From positions 1-33,894 of the IMG/VR virus record IMGVR_UViG_3300022198_002824: DNA of 33,894 nt. One strand, written 5' to 3'. Within the stretch, counting starts at the first letter, position 1, and every line of letters starts with the position of its first letter. The notes beneath the pieces are model-generated. The model searched no databases. It saw nothing but the letters and a program-made list of their open reading frames with translations, and was not told the DNA's origin. The DNA is from a virus. A program made the translations under genes and the position numbers. Positions 1-8,188 of the stretch are shown here, piece by piece.

Positions 1-1066
1 CTTTGTTGTTTGTGTAAGTGTCAAACCATTCTTGTTCTTTAAGATATCTTTGTTCTAAGCGTTTTTTAATTTCTATTGGAAGTATTTGTATAGAAAGTTC
101 TTCAGGAACAAACAATGGATTGATTAAACTGCCACCCATTGGATCTACCCAGCCACGCTGTATCCATTCATGATGAAAGTCTGGTACATGGAAACAGTTG
201 TATACATTTAAACATGTTGCAAGAAATACATATACATCTGGACAAACATCAAACATGCGTTTTCTATTTTCTTCAACTTGTTCCCATGACTGTCCTTTAC
301 GCAAGTATTCACCACGTTTGCCCATACCATCTAATGAAGCACCAATCTTAACAGACTCAAAGCGACTCCAAATTTTCATAACATCGAGCCCTTTGTAAAC
401 CATTTGTGAAAAGTTTGTGTTGTACTTTAATCTTACATGATACATTTTACGTTCATCAAGTTTCTTAAGAATTCTATAATGCTCTTCCATTATCAATGGC
501 TCACCACCAGCGAAGTATATTTCTTCTAGGCCGTCCATGTACGGCTCAACCTTTTTCCAAAATGTTTCTTCGTCTTTATAAGGTCTTATAATTTTATCAT
601 GTGGTAGCGGTCCATATAGTTTAACGTTATCGTCATACCAACTAGAACTTAAATCTGGTCCACAGGTTCTACATTTAAAGTTACACAAGTTTGAAAATCT
701 AAAATCAATATAAGGCAAGTTAATTTTTTCAACTGTGCCGTCTTCCAATGTGGTTCCTACTTTGTCAAAGTGATTTTCAAATGCTTCGTTGGCCCAAGTC
801 CTTGTTGTGTTTAGTCCACTGTTCTCCATAGAATAACAACGAGTGCATTCTTTGGTTGGCTTGTCTTCTAACATAGATAAACGCATCTTTCTAAGTTTTT
901 CTGAATTCCATATTTGTTCAAACGATTGATCTTTTAGGTTACCAAGTATTTCATTCATTGGTGCCATACAACACGGCAACACTCTGCCATCAGGCCATGA
1001 ATGCAAGTGCGTCCAAGGCAACATGCAAAAACGTTTTGATTTCTTAAGTGCGTATTCTTTATCCAT
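1..1066 (-). CDS. Radical SAM protein with N-terminal twitch/SPASM-like cysteines (partial)
   Basis: Open reading frame starting at ATG 1066 and running off the left edge (355 codons visible). The radical SAM cluster CxxxCxxC is C128, C132, C135 in the context SNLCNFKCRTCGPD, followed by a GGEP motif (FAGGEPLI, near residue 187). Before the core, C14, C32/C33, C74 and C77 (FCMLPW, LPCCM, ECTRC) form the cysteine set of a twitch/SPASM-type auxiliary cluster domain, here N-terminal rather than C-terminal. The family reductively cleaves S-adenosylmethionine to start radical chemistry on peptides, sugars or cofactors; the substrate here is unknown. The start overlaps the stop of the upstream glycosyltransferase-like gene by 8 bases, so it belongs to the same operon. 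Similar twitch-type radical SAM proteins are common in marine T4-like phages. The class is well supported; the reaction is not. Confidence 0.85.
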   Translation of the reverse strand, partial: MDKEYALKKSKRFCMLPWTHLHSWPDGRVLPCCMAPMNEILGNLKDQSFEQIWNSEKLRKMRLSMLEDKPTKECTRCYSMENSGLNTTRTWANEAFENHFDKVGTTLEDGTVEKINLPYIDFRFSNLCNFKCRTCGPDLSSSWYDDNVKLYGPLPHDKIIRPYKDEETFWKKVEPYMDGLEEIYFAGGEPLIMEEHYRILKKLDERKMYHVRLKYNTNFSQMVYKGLDVMKIWSRFESVKIGASLDGMGKRGEYLRKGQSWEQVEENRKRMFDVCPDVYVFLATCLNVYNCFHVPDFHHEWIQRGWVDPMGGSLINPLFVPEELSIQILPIEIKKRLEQRYLKEQEWFDTYTNNK

Positions 1067-2087
1067 GTATTTGTTTATCTATATAATCTATTTGATTTGG
1101 TATTTGTATGTTTATTAGTTTAGTTTGATTATATGATAGTATACTTTGAATTTTGTCAGAATTCAACCATTTGTTAAGGTCTTCAATAGGCATGCTCATT
1201 ATCCGTCTTAGATTATCATTTACAATTCTATCAAAACGCTGAGGATAATTCACATAATCAAAACTGTAGTTAACCATATCTGAATAGAGTTTGATTCCAA
1301 AATGTTTTTCTAGATGTTTGCATATTCCTTTAGAGCCCAAAACAATAAAAGGATTTTTATATAATATTGGTTTCCAAATTTTTTCAGTGATAAAAATACT
1401 AGTATCACTTACAATACTTTCATTAACAATGTCAAACACTGCTTGTTTATACTGTTCTGGAAGTATTTCTTGATTGCTTTGTTCGTCTATGGTTTTAGCA
1501 TTAAAGTCTAAAAGTAGTTCTTGACCTTGAAAATTTTCATTAGCCATATGTTTAGTATTAGCACCATATCTATTTAGGTAAGTTATATAACCTTTAGAGT
1601 CCCAACCATTTGAAAATAGTTTTTCAACCATTCTAAATCTATGTGGCTTAGCCGCGGCATTCATACAAATATAATGACGATATTTGTTTGGTAAATGTTT
1701 TTTTCTAATTTTGTGTTTGTTAAAATGGTCAATTGTTCTTTGTAATAATGTATACGGAAAATAAACACAATAACCTATTACTGGTTTTTCTTTGTGACTT
1801 TTACACCAACGTTTGTAATTTTTTTCTAAGTTAGCATCACACATTACTAACACAACTTTTTTGCTGTCATAGTTTTTGAGTACAATGTGCAGTTGTTCTA
1901 AAAATGTGTCTGGTTGTTTAAAATGTATTTCACCTTCAAATGCATTTGATATAACAAGGTATGGTTTATCTTTTTGACTTGCATATTGTCCAATAGTATT
2001 TTTTAAATCAGCAATACCTTTATCACGACCACAATCAAAATCGTAAACTATGTATGTGTTGTTATTGTGGTTTACCTGTTGAGGCAT
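1059..2087 (-). CDS. Putative glycosyltransferase, T-E-K motif family (paralogue 1)
   Basis: 342 aa. The C-terminal half carries FITEKIWKPILYKNPFIVLG, which resembles the nucleotide-sugar-binding TEK...P...G segment of GT10 fucosyltransferase-type GT-B enzymes. A mid-protein segment MNAAAKPHRFRMVEKL matches the equivalent N-x-x-x-x-x-x-R stretch of the paralogues at 2689-4017, 6042-7049 and 7046-8188. Its N-terminal half is closest to the 6042-7049 gene: both have YxRWCK followed by a Y-x-P-Y/F segment. No signal peptide or membrane segment is visible, so it is probably cytosolic. It overlaps the YqgE-like gene upstream by 26 bases and the radical SAM gene downstream by 8, implying translational coupling. 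A transferase of a sugar onto a phage or host glycan is inferred from motifs only; donor and acceptor are unknown. Confidence 0.6.
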   Translation of the reverse strand: MPQQVNHNNNTYIVYDFDCGRDKGIADLKNTIGQYASQKDKPYLVISNAFEGEIHFKQPDTFLEQLHIVLKNYDSKKVVLVMCDANLEKNYKRWCKSHKEKPVIGYCVYFPYTLLQRTIDHFNKHKIRKKHLPNKYRHYICMNAAAKPHRFRMVEKLFSNGWDSKGYITYLNRYGANTKHMANENFQGQELLLDFNAKTIDEQSNQEILPEQYKQAVFDIVNESIVSDTSIFITEKIWKPILYKNPFIVLGSKGICKHLEKHFGIKLYSDMVNYSFDYVNYPQRFDRIVNDNLRRIMSMPIEDLNKWLNSDKIQSILSYNQTKLINIQIPNQIDYIDKQIHG

Positions 2088-2682
2088 GTTTTTTCTCCAT
2101 GTAATTTAAAATATTTCCAGCAACATTTTTACTGTAATTGTCAACTGCGGTTGGCCAAACGTTTAAGTTTTTAAAAACATCTTCAGCATTTAAATCAGTA
2201 TATAACCAACTACTTAAATCATTATTTTGCCAAGCACCAGATAATTCACTTTCTAATTGTTTAGGTCCCCATACAGCATTACCTAAACAAACTTTATACT
2301 TGCTTGGTCCTGTTCCATTTCCTATTGCTGTTAGTATATGTCTATTGGTTGTTATTGATATTCCTGAAGCAACTGGGGTAGTATCATGGTCTAGATAATC
2401 ATGAGAGTGTAATACAAAAATTTGTTGTGTATTAATTGGACCTCCATAAAAAATTGGAGTATCACCAATATCTAATATCAAAGGAATACCTAACTCATCA
2501 AATAAATCTCCTAGTAGTGCTGACTTGGTTGGCTTATTAAATATTATTCCACCAGCACCTTCATGATCATGTTTGTACATAGCCAATGTGCTGTGATAAA
2601 ATCTTGGGTCAGCCAAATGAGGCATTGCTATTAGCATTTTACCTTTGGTTTTTCCTACGGTTGGTTGTACATTGTTTAACAT
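2062..2682 (-). CDS. yqgE: YqgE/AlgH family protein (UPF0301)
   Basis: 206 aa. The N-terminal segment GKMLIAMPHLADPRF followed by GAGGIIFNKP matches the diagnostic YqgE opening (LIAMPxLxDPxF, then GAMGxxxNKP). Downstream FYGGPI, IFVLHS, a T-x-x-x-L-x-x-IG stretch, LGNAVWGPKQLESEL and a terminal W-L-x-x-D-x-x-x-VF follow in the family order, and the length is near the bacterial norm of about 185-190 aa. The family is widespread in proteobacteria. Pseudomonas AlgH was linked to alginate control, but the biochemical function remains unresolved. In this window it sits between two glycosyltransferase-like genes, 6 bases after the stop of the upstream one and overlapping the next by 26 bases. No strong Shine-Dalgarno is visible. 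The assignment to the family is firm; its role in a phage is unknown. Confidence 0.85.
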   Translation of the reverse strand: MLNNVQPTVGKTKGKMLIAMPHLADPRFYHSTLAMYKHDHEGAGGIIFNKPTKSALLGDLFDELGIPLILDIGDTPIFYGGPINTQQIFVLHSHDYLDHDTTPVASGISITTNRHILTAIGNGTGPSKYKVCLGNAVWGPKQLESELSGAWQNNDLSSWLYTDLNAEDVFKNLNVWPTAVDNYSKNVAGNILNYMEKKHASTGKPQ

Positions 2683-2688
2683 ATACTA

Positions 2689-4017
2689 TTACTTATCATT
2701 TAAAAAATCTAATAAATTTTCCCATTCTAATCTGTGATTCCTTGCAAAAAAGTGTTTGCGATTGTGTTCTAATTTATCCCATACACTCCAATATGCCTTG
2801 TGTAATTCTTTTATATCTTGTTTGCACCATTTTTCTATATTGTTCATAATGATTGCTAGACGTTTTGATCTATCAGTCATTCCATCATATGATTCATCAA
2901 ACAATTCTGGAAATGTTTCATAGCCTTGTTCATGTAGATAAGATAAACAACCAGGACCACTTGTAATGATAAACGGATGATAATTTACAAATGGCATGTA
3001 TGTTTTCTCTGTGATAAACAACGGTGCACCTGGATGTGATTCAAACACAGTTTCAGTTACAAAACTAAAATATGTTTCTGTAAAATGTTCTTTAACCAAC
3101 ATACGTTGGTTCATATCATCTCCAATATTATTAGCATCGTAATCTAGTATGATTGGTGTTTTTGTTTTTAACCACTCTTGGCTATGCTTGTCGATCTCAT
3201 CTCGGTAGTGTTGCTGTGTTTCTGATATATAACTATCTAGATTACCAATGCTAGTTGGAGTGAAATATCTATTTAAAAAACTGTGTATGGTTTGATCTTG
3301 CCATCCACGTCTGTATATTTCGCTCATTATGTAAATTCTATGTTCTCTTGGATTAGCATTCTTACATAAAAATTTATGCGAACGTATATGATTGCGATCA
3401 AGTTCTTTTGAATCAATTAATTCCCGTTCAGCATCAACACCTTTACGTTTGTGATTCATAAAGTATCTTAGATCACATTCGTGTCTATAGTTTGTTTCAA
3501 ATACATTAAAAGGATACATTGTAATTTTTTGATCTTCACCTAGACGTTTATAAAATAAATATTTTTCGTAATTGTGTTCAATTTTTAAATCACCATACAC
3601 CATTCTTACTTTGTCAAAAGGTACACCTTTGTCATTGATGCTCCAAGTTATGTCATCTAAAAATCTTGGCATTGACAAATGAAATCCTTCGCTTGGAAAC
3701 CATATTAGTAATCTTACTTTATTATTTGGATCACGCAGTAAATTTAACACAGGTTCGTCAATATAATGAAATACATTTTCATAAAAGAAAGCCAAGTCAA
3801 TCCATTCTGGTTGTATATGATAGTATGTGATTTCATCTGGATTTATATTTTCAATGGTTTTAGAATTCCATTTTATATCAACTACTTCTAACATTTTTTC
3901 TAAATAGTTGCATTTGACATTACCATATCCGTTAGATTCTATTTTACGTTTGTGTGGTGGTACACTGTTTGATATAGGTATATTGTTAATCCAAGTTTGA
4001 TACAACAAGTTAATCAT
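2689..4017 (-). CDS. Putative glycosyltransferase, T-E-K motif family (paralogue 2)
   Basis: 442 aa, the longest of the four related proteins. It shares LFITEKTYMPFVNYHPFIIT near residue 340 and the mid-protein LCKNANPREHRIYIMSEIY block with the other members, and ends its core with the tract FPELFDESYD that is nearly repeated as FAPYIDESYD in the 7046-8188 protein. The extra length is N-terminal. TEK followed by HPF resembles the donor-binding segment of GT10-like GT-B transferases. No membrane segment or signal peptide is evident. It overlaps the preceding SGNH-like gene by 8 bases and is followed after 6 bases by the YqgE-like gene. Function is inferred from the motif and from the surrounding sugar-modification context; a different enzyme class with the same fold is possible. 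Confidence 0.55.
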   Translation of the reverse strand: MINLLYQTWINNIPISNSVPPHKRKIESNGYGNVKCNYLEKMLEVVDIKWNSKTIENINPDEITYYHIQPEWIDLAFFYENVFHYIDEPVLNLLRDPNNKVRLLIWFPSEGFHLSMPRFLDDITWSINDKGVPFDKVRMVYGDLKIEHNYEKYLFYKRLGEDQKITMYPFNVFETNYRHECDLRYFMNHKRKGVDAERELIDSKELDRNHIRSHKFLCKNANPREHRIYIMSEIYRRGWQDQTIHSFLNRYFTPTSIGNLDSYISETQQHYRDEIDKHSQEWLKTKTPIILDYDANNIGDDMNQRMLVKEHFTETYFSFVTETVFESHPGAPLFITEKTYMPFVNYHPFIITSGPGCLSYLHEQGYETFPELFDESYDGMTDRSKRLAIIMNNIEKWCKQDIKELHKAYWSVWDKLEHNRKHFFARNHRLEWENLLDFLNDK

Positions 4018-4861
4018 TTTCTTTTATCCATGGTATAATTATTTCTTTGCAGAAGGCTTCGTGAGCTTCTGCTGTAGGGTGCCCCATTATCCTTTTCCAT
4101 TCTGTTTTTTCGCTTTTTTTATTAGTTTGTAAATTTAATCTATGTCCACGCACATTTTCTAATCCTGTTGGCGGATTATTAGTTTTGTCTTCTTCTAATT
4201 TTCCATGGTGCCCATTATCCAACATCCATTCTGCCATTCCGCCACCATTTTTATGAAACCATATATTTTTCCAGTCAACTTGTTCTCTAATTTGATTTAC
4301 CAATTCTATATTATATGGATGTTCTAAACAATCTTGCCATCCAAAGAAACACAATAAAGGAATTTTATTAAGTTTACAATACATTTGTAAATGTGATATA
4401 TTTTCATATGATAACATAGTTCTTTGATCGCTTGATACTGCTAAATTATATCCATTGATAATTTTTGAAGTTAATTCTAGTTTTGAAGAATCCCACCATG
4501 CATGATTTAGATCTGTAGTTTTTAGCATAATCATATTATCTATTTTAATAGATTCATTATAACATTGTCTAGTATCCCATTTTATTTTTTCACTTTTTAG
4601 TTTTTCAAATAATTCTGGATTTTCTAATTTATCTAAATGTAAAGTTGCTCTCCAAAAACCAGAAAATTGTACAATGCATAATTTTGGAGTTGTTAATTGT
4701 TGTAATTTCATAATAGCAGAACGCACAATATATTCTTGTCCTACTCCGCCTTGTGCAACATTAGTAACTGTGTATTTGTCTGATAACTTTTTCTGTAAAA
4801 CATTTGCCCAACTGTCTGGGTCATGTGTAAATGAACAGCCGCTTGTCACGATGTTAATCAT
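4010..4861 (-). CDS. SGNH-hydrolase-like protein (copy A)
   Basis: 283 aa from the ATG at 4861, which is preceded by AGAAGG at good spacing. A longer reading from 4906 adds 15 residues with no homology to the sister proteins, so the inner start is preferred. The protein opens MINIVTSGCSFT, where the GCSFT serine fits SGNH block I. AQGGVGQEYIVR supplies a block II glycine, and VQFSGFWRA sits where block III is expected. Near the C-terminus WFHKNGGGMAEW and GHPTAEAH supply the block V histidine. The usual Asp three residues before that His is absent, so hydrolysis is not assured. Sister copies are at 5294-6073 and 8185-8862. Family members act as esterases, lipases or O-acetyl transfer and removal enzymes on carbohydrates. 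The start overlaps the kinase stop by 8 bases. Confidence 0.65.
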   Translation of the reverse strand: MINIVTSGCSFTHDPDSWANVLQKKLSDKYTVTNVAQGGVGQEYIVRSAIMKLQQLTTPKLCIVQFSGFWRATLHLDKLENPELFEKLKSEKIKWDTRQCYNESIKIDNMIMLKTTDLNHAWWDSSKLELTSKIINGYNLAVSSDQRTMLSYENISHLQMYCKLNKIPLLCFFGWQDCLEHPYNIELVNQIREQVDWKNIWFHKNGGGMAEWMLDNGHHGKLEEDKTNNPPTGLENVRGHRLNLQTNKKSEKTEWKRIMGHPTAEAHEAFCKEIIIPWIKEND

Positions 4862-5294
4862 AATTTGCCTTCTTGTCCCATTTGTATTCCTGTATTTCAT
4901 CTGCAATTCTTATTGACCATAATTCAGCATTTTGAGTAGGCACTCTAAAGTCATATTCTTTGGGTGGTACAAACATTTTATTTGTATCATCAAATCTACC
5001 TTCTTTTATTGTATCTACCCATACTGTATAATCTGCATCAAAATCTTTTCTTGTTTCTGGTAATGGACATACAAAATCAGCAATAACATGTTTACCGTCA
5101 TTAACAGCCTTTTGTGCTAATGATTTCATTCTGTTTGCCTGTCTTGTTCTACCTTCATAGGTGAAATCCCAATCATTTGCTTCTTCTCTTACTTTATCTG
5201 CGTTTAACCAAACTGCATTTAGTTTTGGTGTCAACGCATTTGCCAAATAAGTTTTACCACTTCCTGGTAATCCCATAATTAATATTTTTAACAT
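4854..5294 (-). CDS. APS-kinase-like P-loop kinase
   Basis: 146 aa. A Walker A motif GLPGSGKT (residues 8-15) is followed by LNADKVR (30-36), matching the D-x-D/x-x-R segment of adenylylsulfate kinases. GRTRQANRM (48-56) matches the R-x-x-N region, and a DGKHVIADFVCPLPETR segment parallels the G-x-x-V-I-x-x-x-I-S-P-x-x-x-x-R of CysC. APS kinases phosphorylate adenylylsulfate to PAPS, the sulfate donor. The protein is shorter than bacterial CysC (about 200 aa), so a relaxed P-loop kinase with another small substrate is a real alternative. It lies between two SGNH-like genes, overlapping the stop of one by 1 base and the start of the other by 8. No sulfotransferase is seen in the window. Confidence 0.7.
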   Translation of the reverse strand: MLKILIMGLPGSGKTYLANALTPKLNAVWLNADKVREEANDWDFTYEGRTRQANRMKSLAQKAVNDGKHVIADFVCPLPETRKDFDADYTVWVDTIKEGRFDDTNKMFVPPKEYDFRVPTQNAELWSIRIADEIQEYKWDKKANYD

Positions 5295-6073
5295 TATAAT
5301 AATCTTTCTACTATCTCTTTTGCAAAATGCCGTTGTGCTTCAGTTATAGGATGACTTCCAGGAAACTGTTCGTAACCTTTGTCAATACACCACTCTCGTA
5401 GTCCACCATAGTTGTTGTGGAACCACCATGTTGACCAATCAACTTGTTCCCAAAGGTGTACAGCATTTTCAAAACGATTAACAATTAAATTACCATGTTC
5501 ATTTGAATTGTTTCCATCTGTATTGTTACTTCCTGTAAATATATCTTGCCAACACATGTTGATTAATTTTAAACCGTGTGCTTTGCAATACCATTGTATT
5601 CTCAGTATGTGTTCAAGTGTTTGTACAAACTGTAGTTCTTCGTTGTGGTAATTTGTGATATACAACTTCATATCTTGATTTAATTCTTTGCTGTCAAACT
5701 CCCAATGCCCAAAGCCACCTCCACTTTTTACCCAATTAGATGTAGCGTGTGTTTGCCATTTGCCTGTGTATGGTTGATTTTGGAATCCACCATTGCCCTT
5801 CATATCATTATAAATTTTATCATAGTTAGGCGATTCCTGATTGTAAAATAATTCAAAACGATTTGGATTTGACCACATCACTGCCACTGTGGGATTTTTA
5901 TCCACATAGTGTGGTATGGTAGCAATCAAGTTCCTGCTGATCAATCCATTGCCACTAGCCATTTCCGCACAGTTGATCACTTGCCAATCTGCGATATGAT
6001 TTGGCCAGGCAATGTTTGGCTCTACTGCGTGTGCAGTAAAACTACACCCCGATGTTATTAGATATCTGTTCAT
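5294..6073 (-). CDS. SGNH-hydrolase-like protein (copy B)
   Basis: 259 aa from ATG 6073 (MNRYLITSGCSFTAH), which has AAGG seven bases upstream. A longer reading from 6112 adds 13 unrelated residues. The GCSFT nucleophile motif, a block II-like MASGNGLISR glycine, a WSNPNR segment where block III is expected, WWFHNNYGGLREW and the terminal SHPITEAQ histidine motif parallel the other two copies. Its block III region reads W-S-N, closer to the canonical Asn than the W/F-S-G of the others. It overlaps the upstream glycosyltransferase-like gene by 32 bases and the APS-kinase-like gene by 1. The likely role is deacylation or transacylation of a glycan, inferred from fold and neighbours only. Confidence 0.65.
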   Translation of the reverse strand: MNRYLITSGCSFTAHAVEPNIAWPNHIADWQVINCAEMASGNGLISRNLIATIPHYVDKNPTVAVMWSNPNRFELFYNQESPNYDKIYNDMKGNGGFQNQPYTGKWQTHATSNWVKSGGGFGHWEFDSKELNQDMKLYITNYHNEELQFVQTLEHILRIQWYCKAHGLKLINMCWQDIFTGSNNTDGNNSNEHGNLIVNRFENAVHLWEQVDWSTWWFHNNYGGLREWCIDKGYEQFPGSHPITEAQRHFAKEIVERLL

Positions 6074-7049
6074 ATATAACCTTATGATACTTGGTTTGCC
6101 AGTCTGTGTCAAGTGCTAGTTGTTGATTGTACAGCATTTTTTCTTTTACTGCTTCTATATCAACTGCAATTTGATCTAGCGGTGTTGAGCAAAATTTTAG
6201 TATTTCTTGTTTAGGATCGTTGTTGTAATCAAGTACTTCATCATATAATTTAAATCCATATGATCTTAAATTATCATAATATGCTTGTGCATTGCCTGTG
6301 CCATAATATAAAAACAATTGCAAGTTTAGAATAGGCTTCCATGATTTCTCTGTAAAGAACACAGTGTCATCTTCGTGTGTTTCGTTGATAATGTTTAACC
6401 AACTGTTGGCCATTAATTCTTTTGGAACTATTTTATCATCTTTGATTAAATCATCTGCTTCTATATCTAATGTGATTGGTTCTATGTTTTCTTGTGTAGT
6501 ATTATAGACATCAACCAAACTGATGTAATTGTCCATTAGGTTATTTTGTTTACAGAAGTTTACAAAATCTAAACGCATGGGTTTTACTGCACCGTTTAAA
6601 CTCATTAGATGTTTGTTGCGTTTATAATTAAATTCTTGTACATGTTCATATTTGCGTTGCAGTGTTAAAAAGTAAAATGGATATGTGTATGTATTTTTTA
6701 TCACATAGTTTTGATTGTTATCTTTACACCAACGATCATATTGTTCATTAAAATTAATGCTGGGCATTATTATATGCACATCATTTTGATCAATTGCATT
6801 TTCTTGTAAACGTTTGTGTAGCATTTCAAACACAGGTAAGTCATCTTCTAACGATGGTCCTGGTAAGTCTGATTCAGTTAGTTCTTCAATAACAAATGCA
6901 CACGGTTGTTTGTTTTCTTTGCAGTTATGATATTTACGAGCATGGGCAACCATAAGTGGTAAAGGATCGCCAACAAATAAACCTTCACGTTCTCCATTTT
7001 TACTTGGAGTATACCTCCAATAAGGATAACTGTTATACAGTATTGTCAT
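6042..7049 (-). CDS. Putative glycosyltransferase, T-E-K motif family (paralogue 3)
   Basis: 335 aa. It carries VFFTEKSWKPILNLQLFLYY followed by a G-rich turn, the counterpart of the TEK...PF...G donor-binding-like segment, and LMSLNGAVKPMRLDFVNF as the mid-protein conserved block. The N-terminal half (YDRWCK, then TYPFYFLTLQRKY) is similar to the 1059-2087 protein, so these two form a subgroup. The histidine-proline seen before the last Phe in other members is replaced by Gln-Leu. The start ATG at 7049 overlaps the preceding stop as ATGA. No transport signal is seen. Sugar transfer is inferred. Confidence 0.55.
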   Translation of the reverse strand: MTILYNSYPYWRYTPSKNGEREGLFVGDPLPLMVAHARKYHNCKENKQPCAFVIEELTESDLPGPSLEDDLPVFEMLHKRLQENAIDQNDVHIIMPSINFNEQYDRWCKDNNQNYVIKNTYTYPFYFLTLQRKYEHVQEFNYKRNKHLMSLNGAVKPMRLDFVNFCKQNNLMDNYISLVDVYNTTQENIEPITLDIEADDLIKDDKIVPKELMANSWLNIINETHEDDTVFFTEKSWKPILNLQLFLYYGTGNAQAYYDNLRSYGFKLYDEVLDYNNDPKQEILKFCSTPLDQIAVDIEAVKEKMLYNQQLALDTDWQTKYHKVIYEQISNNIGV

Positions 7050-8188
7050 TGCATTAATCCTTTTACTAATTCTAAATGTATTAGCACACGACTTTGCAAG
7101 TGTGCGTAGTTATATATTGCAGTCTGCAACATATCAACAGGCACACCGTTTTTACACAGATGTTCAACTTGATCAATTGCTAAGTTCATTCTTTTGTATG
7201 CACTTGTTTCGTTATCGTATGATTCATCTATATATGGTGCAAATGTTTTATAACCTTGTGCTTGTAATTCTTTTAAATAATGTTGTGTTGATAGCATCAC
7301 AAAAGGATGACAATTAATAATTGCTTTGTAGGTTTTTTCTGTTGGGAAAAATTGTGGATTGCAATCGTGTGCGCCACTGTGTGTTTCAGACACAACACTT
7401 AGATACGTGTCAGCAAATAATTTTTTATCAAATGGATATCCACTAAAATGTTTGCCATATAGACCTTGATTAACATTTTCTTCATCTAACGAATGTGGCC
7501 AGTGCTTACAAAACTTTTCAAAATCTTTTTCTGACAGTATGCTTGATACATATGGATAATAATCTTTTAGATTGGGGAAATGTCTTTGATCTTCTTCTGT
7601 TCTTGTTAAAGTAATTAATCCATTATTCATTAATCTACGTTGCCAATAAAGTGCAACCTGTTTCAATCTCATAAACTTGTCTGGCTTACCATTTAATGAC
7701 AAAAATGTTCTTACTGCATTTTTGGTTCGAGCTTCTTGTGGAGTAACATGATCACAAATTTTTTGTTCAATAATTTTTTTGTATGCATCTACTTCATAGT
7801 ATGGAAACGTAATAATATTAAATGGCTTTGGTTCCAAGTTGTGTTTTTCAGCAATTGCCTTGTGTGTTTCTTTGCCTAAGTCTGTGGAATAAAAATAATA
7901 AATGCTTTTTGGATCAATATTGTGATAGTTGACTAAGTCATGTCCAAGCAGTATTTGTTTTTCAACATGCAGGTCATGTTCAAATGCAGGTTCACGCATG
8001 TAACATATACATAATTTCTTGCCACCCATTTTAATTGCATTTGGTACACCGTGATTCCAAACATCGTGTTTGATAAAAGGATAATCAATATCACTGCCAT
8101 AAAATGCCAACTCGTAATTTTCTCCAATATCAACAAATTGACTTATGGATTCTTCTTTGATGTATTGACCTATAATTAATGATGTCAT
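7046..8188 (-). CDS. Putative glycosyltransferase, T-E-K motif family (paralogue 4)
   Basis: 380 aa. The C-terminal half has FFPTEKTYKAIINCHPFVML followed by YLKELQAQGYKTFAPYIDE, closely paralleling the 2689-4017 protein (EKTYMPFVNYHPF, then YLHEQGYETFPELFDE). The mid-protein block is TFLSLNGKPDKFMRLKQV. These two proteins form a second subgroup, distinct from the 1059-2087 and 6042-7049 pair. The ATG at 8188 overlaps the stop of the SGNH-like gene as ATGA, so translation of the pair is coupled. A shadow frame at 7933-8136 is not a gene. Function as a GT-B-like transferase is inferred from the TEK motif. Confidence 0.55.
   Translation of the reverse strand: MTSLIIGQYIKEESISQFVDIGENYELAFYGSDIDYPFIKHDVWNHGVPNAIKMGGKKLCICYMREPAFEHDLHVEKQILLGHDLVNYHNIDPKSIYYFYSTDLGKETHKAIAEKHNLEPKPFNIITFPYYEVDAYKKIIEQKICDHVTPQEARTKNAVRTFLSLNGKPDKFMRLKQVALYWQRRLMNNGLITLTRTEEDQRHFPNLKDYYPYVSSILSEKDFEKFCKHWPHSLDEENVNQGLYGKHFSGYPFDKKLFADTYLSVVSETHSGAHDCNPQFFPTEKTYKAIINCHPFVMLSTQHYLKELQAQGYKTFAPYIDESYDNETSAYKRMNLAIDQVEHLCKNGVPVDMLQTAIYNYAHLQSRVLIHLELVKGLMQ

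Noticed and set aside
139-398. Overlapping short plus-strand reading frames
   Set aside because: They lie antisense to the radical SAM gene, have no ribosome site, and their translations show no family resemblance.
2586-2849. Plus-strand frame with hydrophobic residues, looking like a small membrane protein
   Set aside because: It is the shadow of the YqgE-like and glycosyltransferase-like genes on the other strand and starts inside YqgE.
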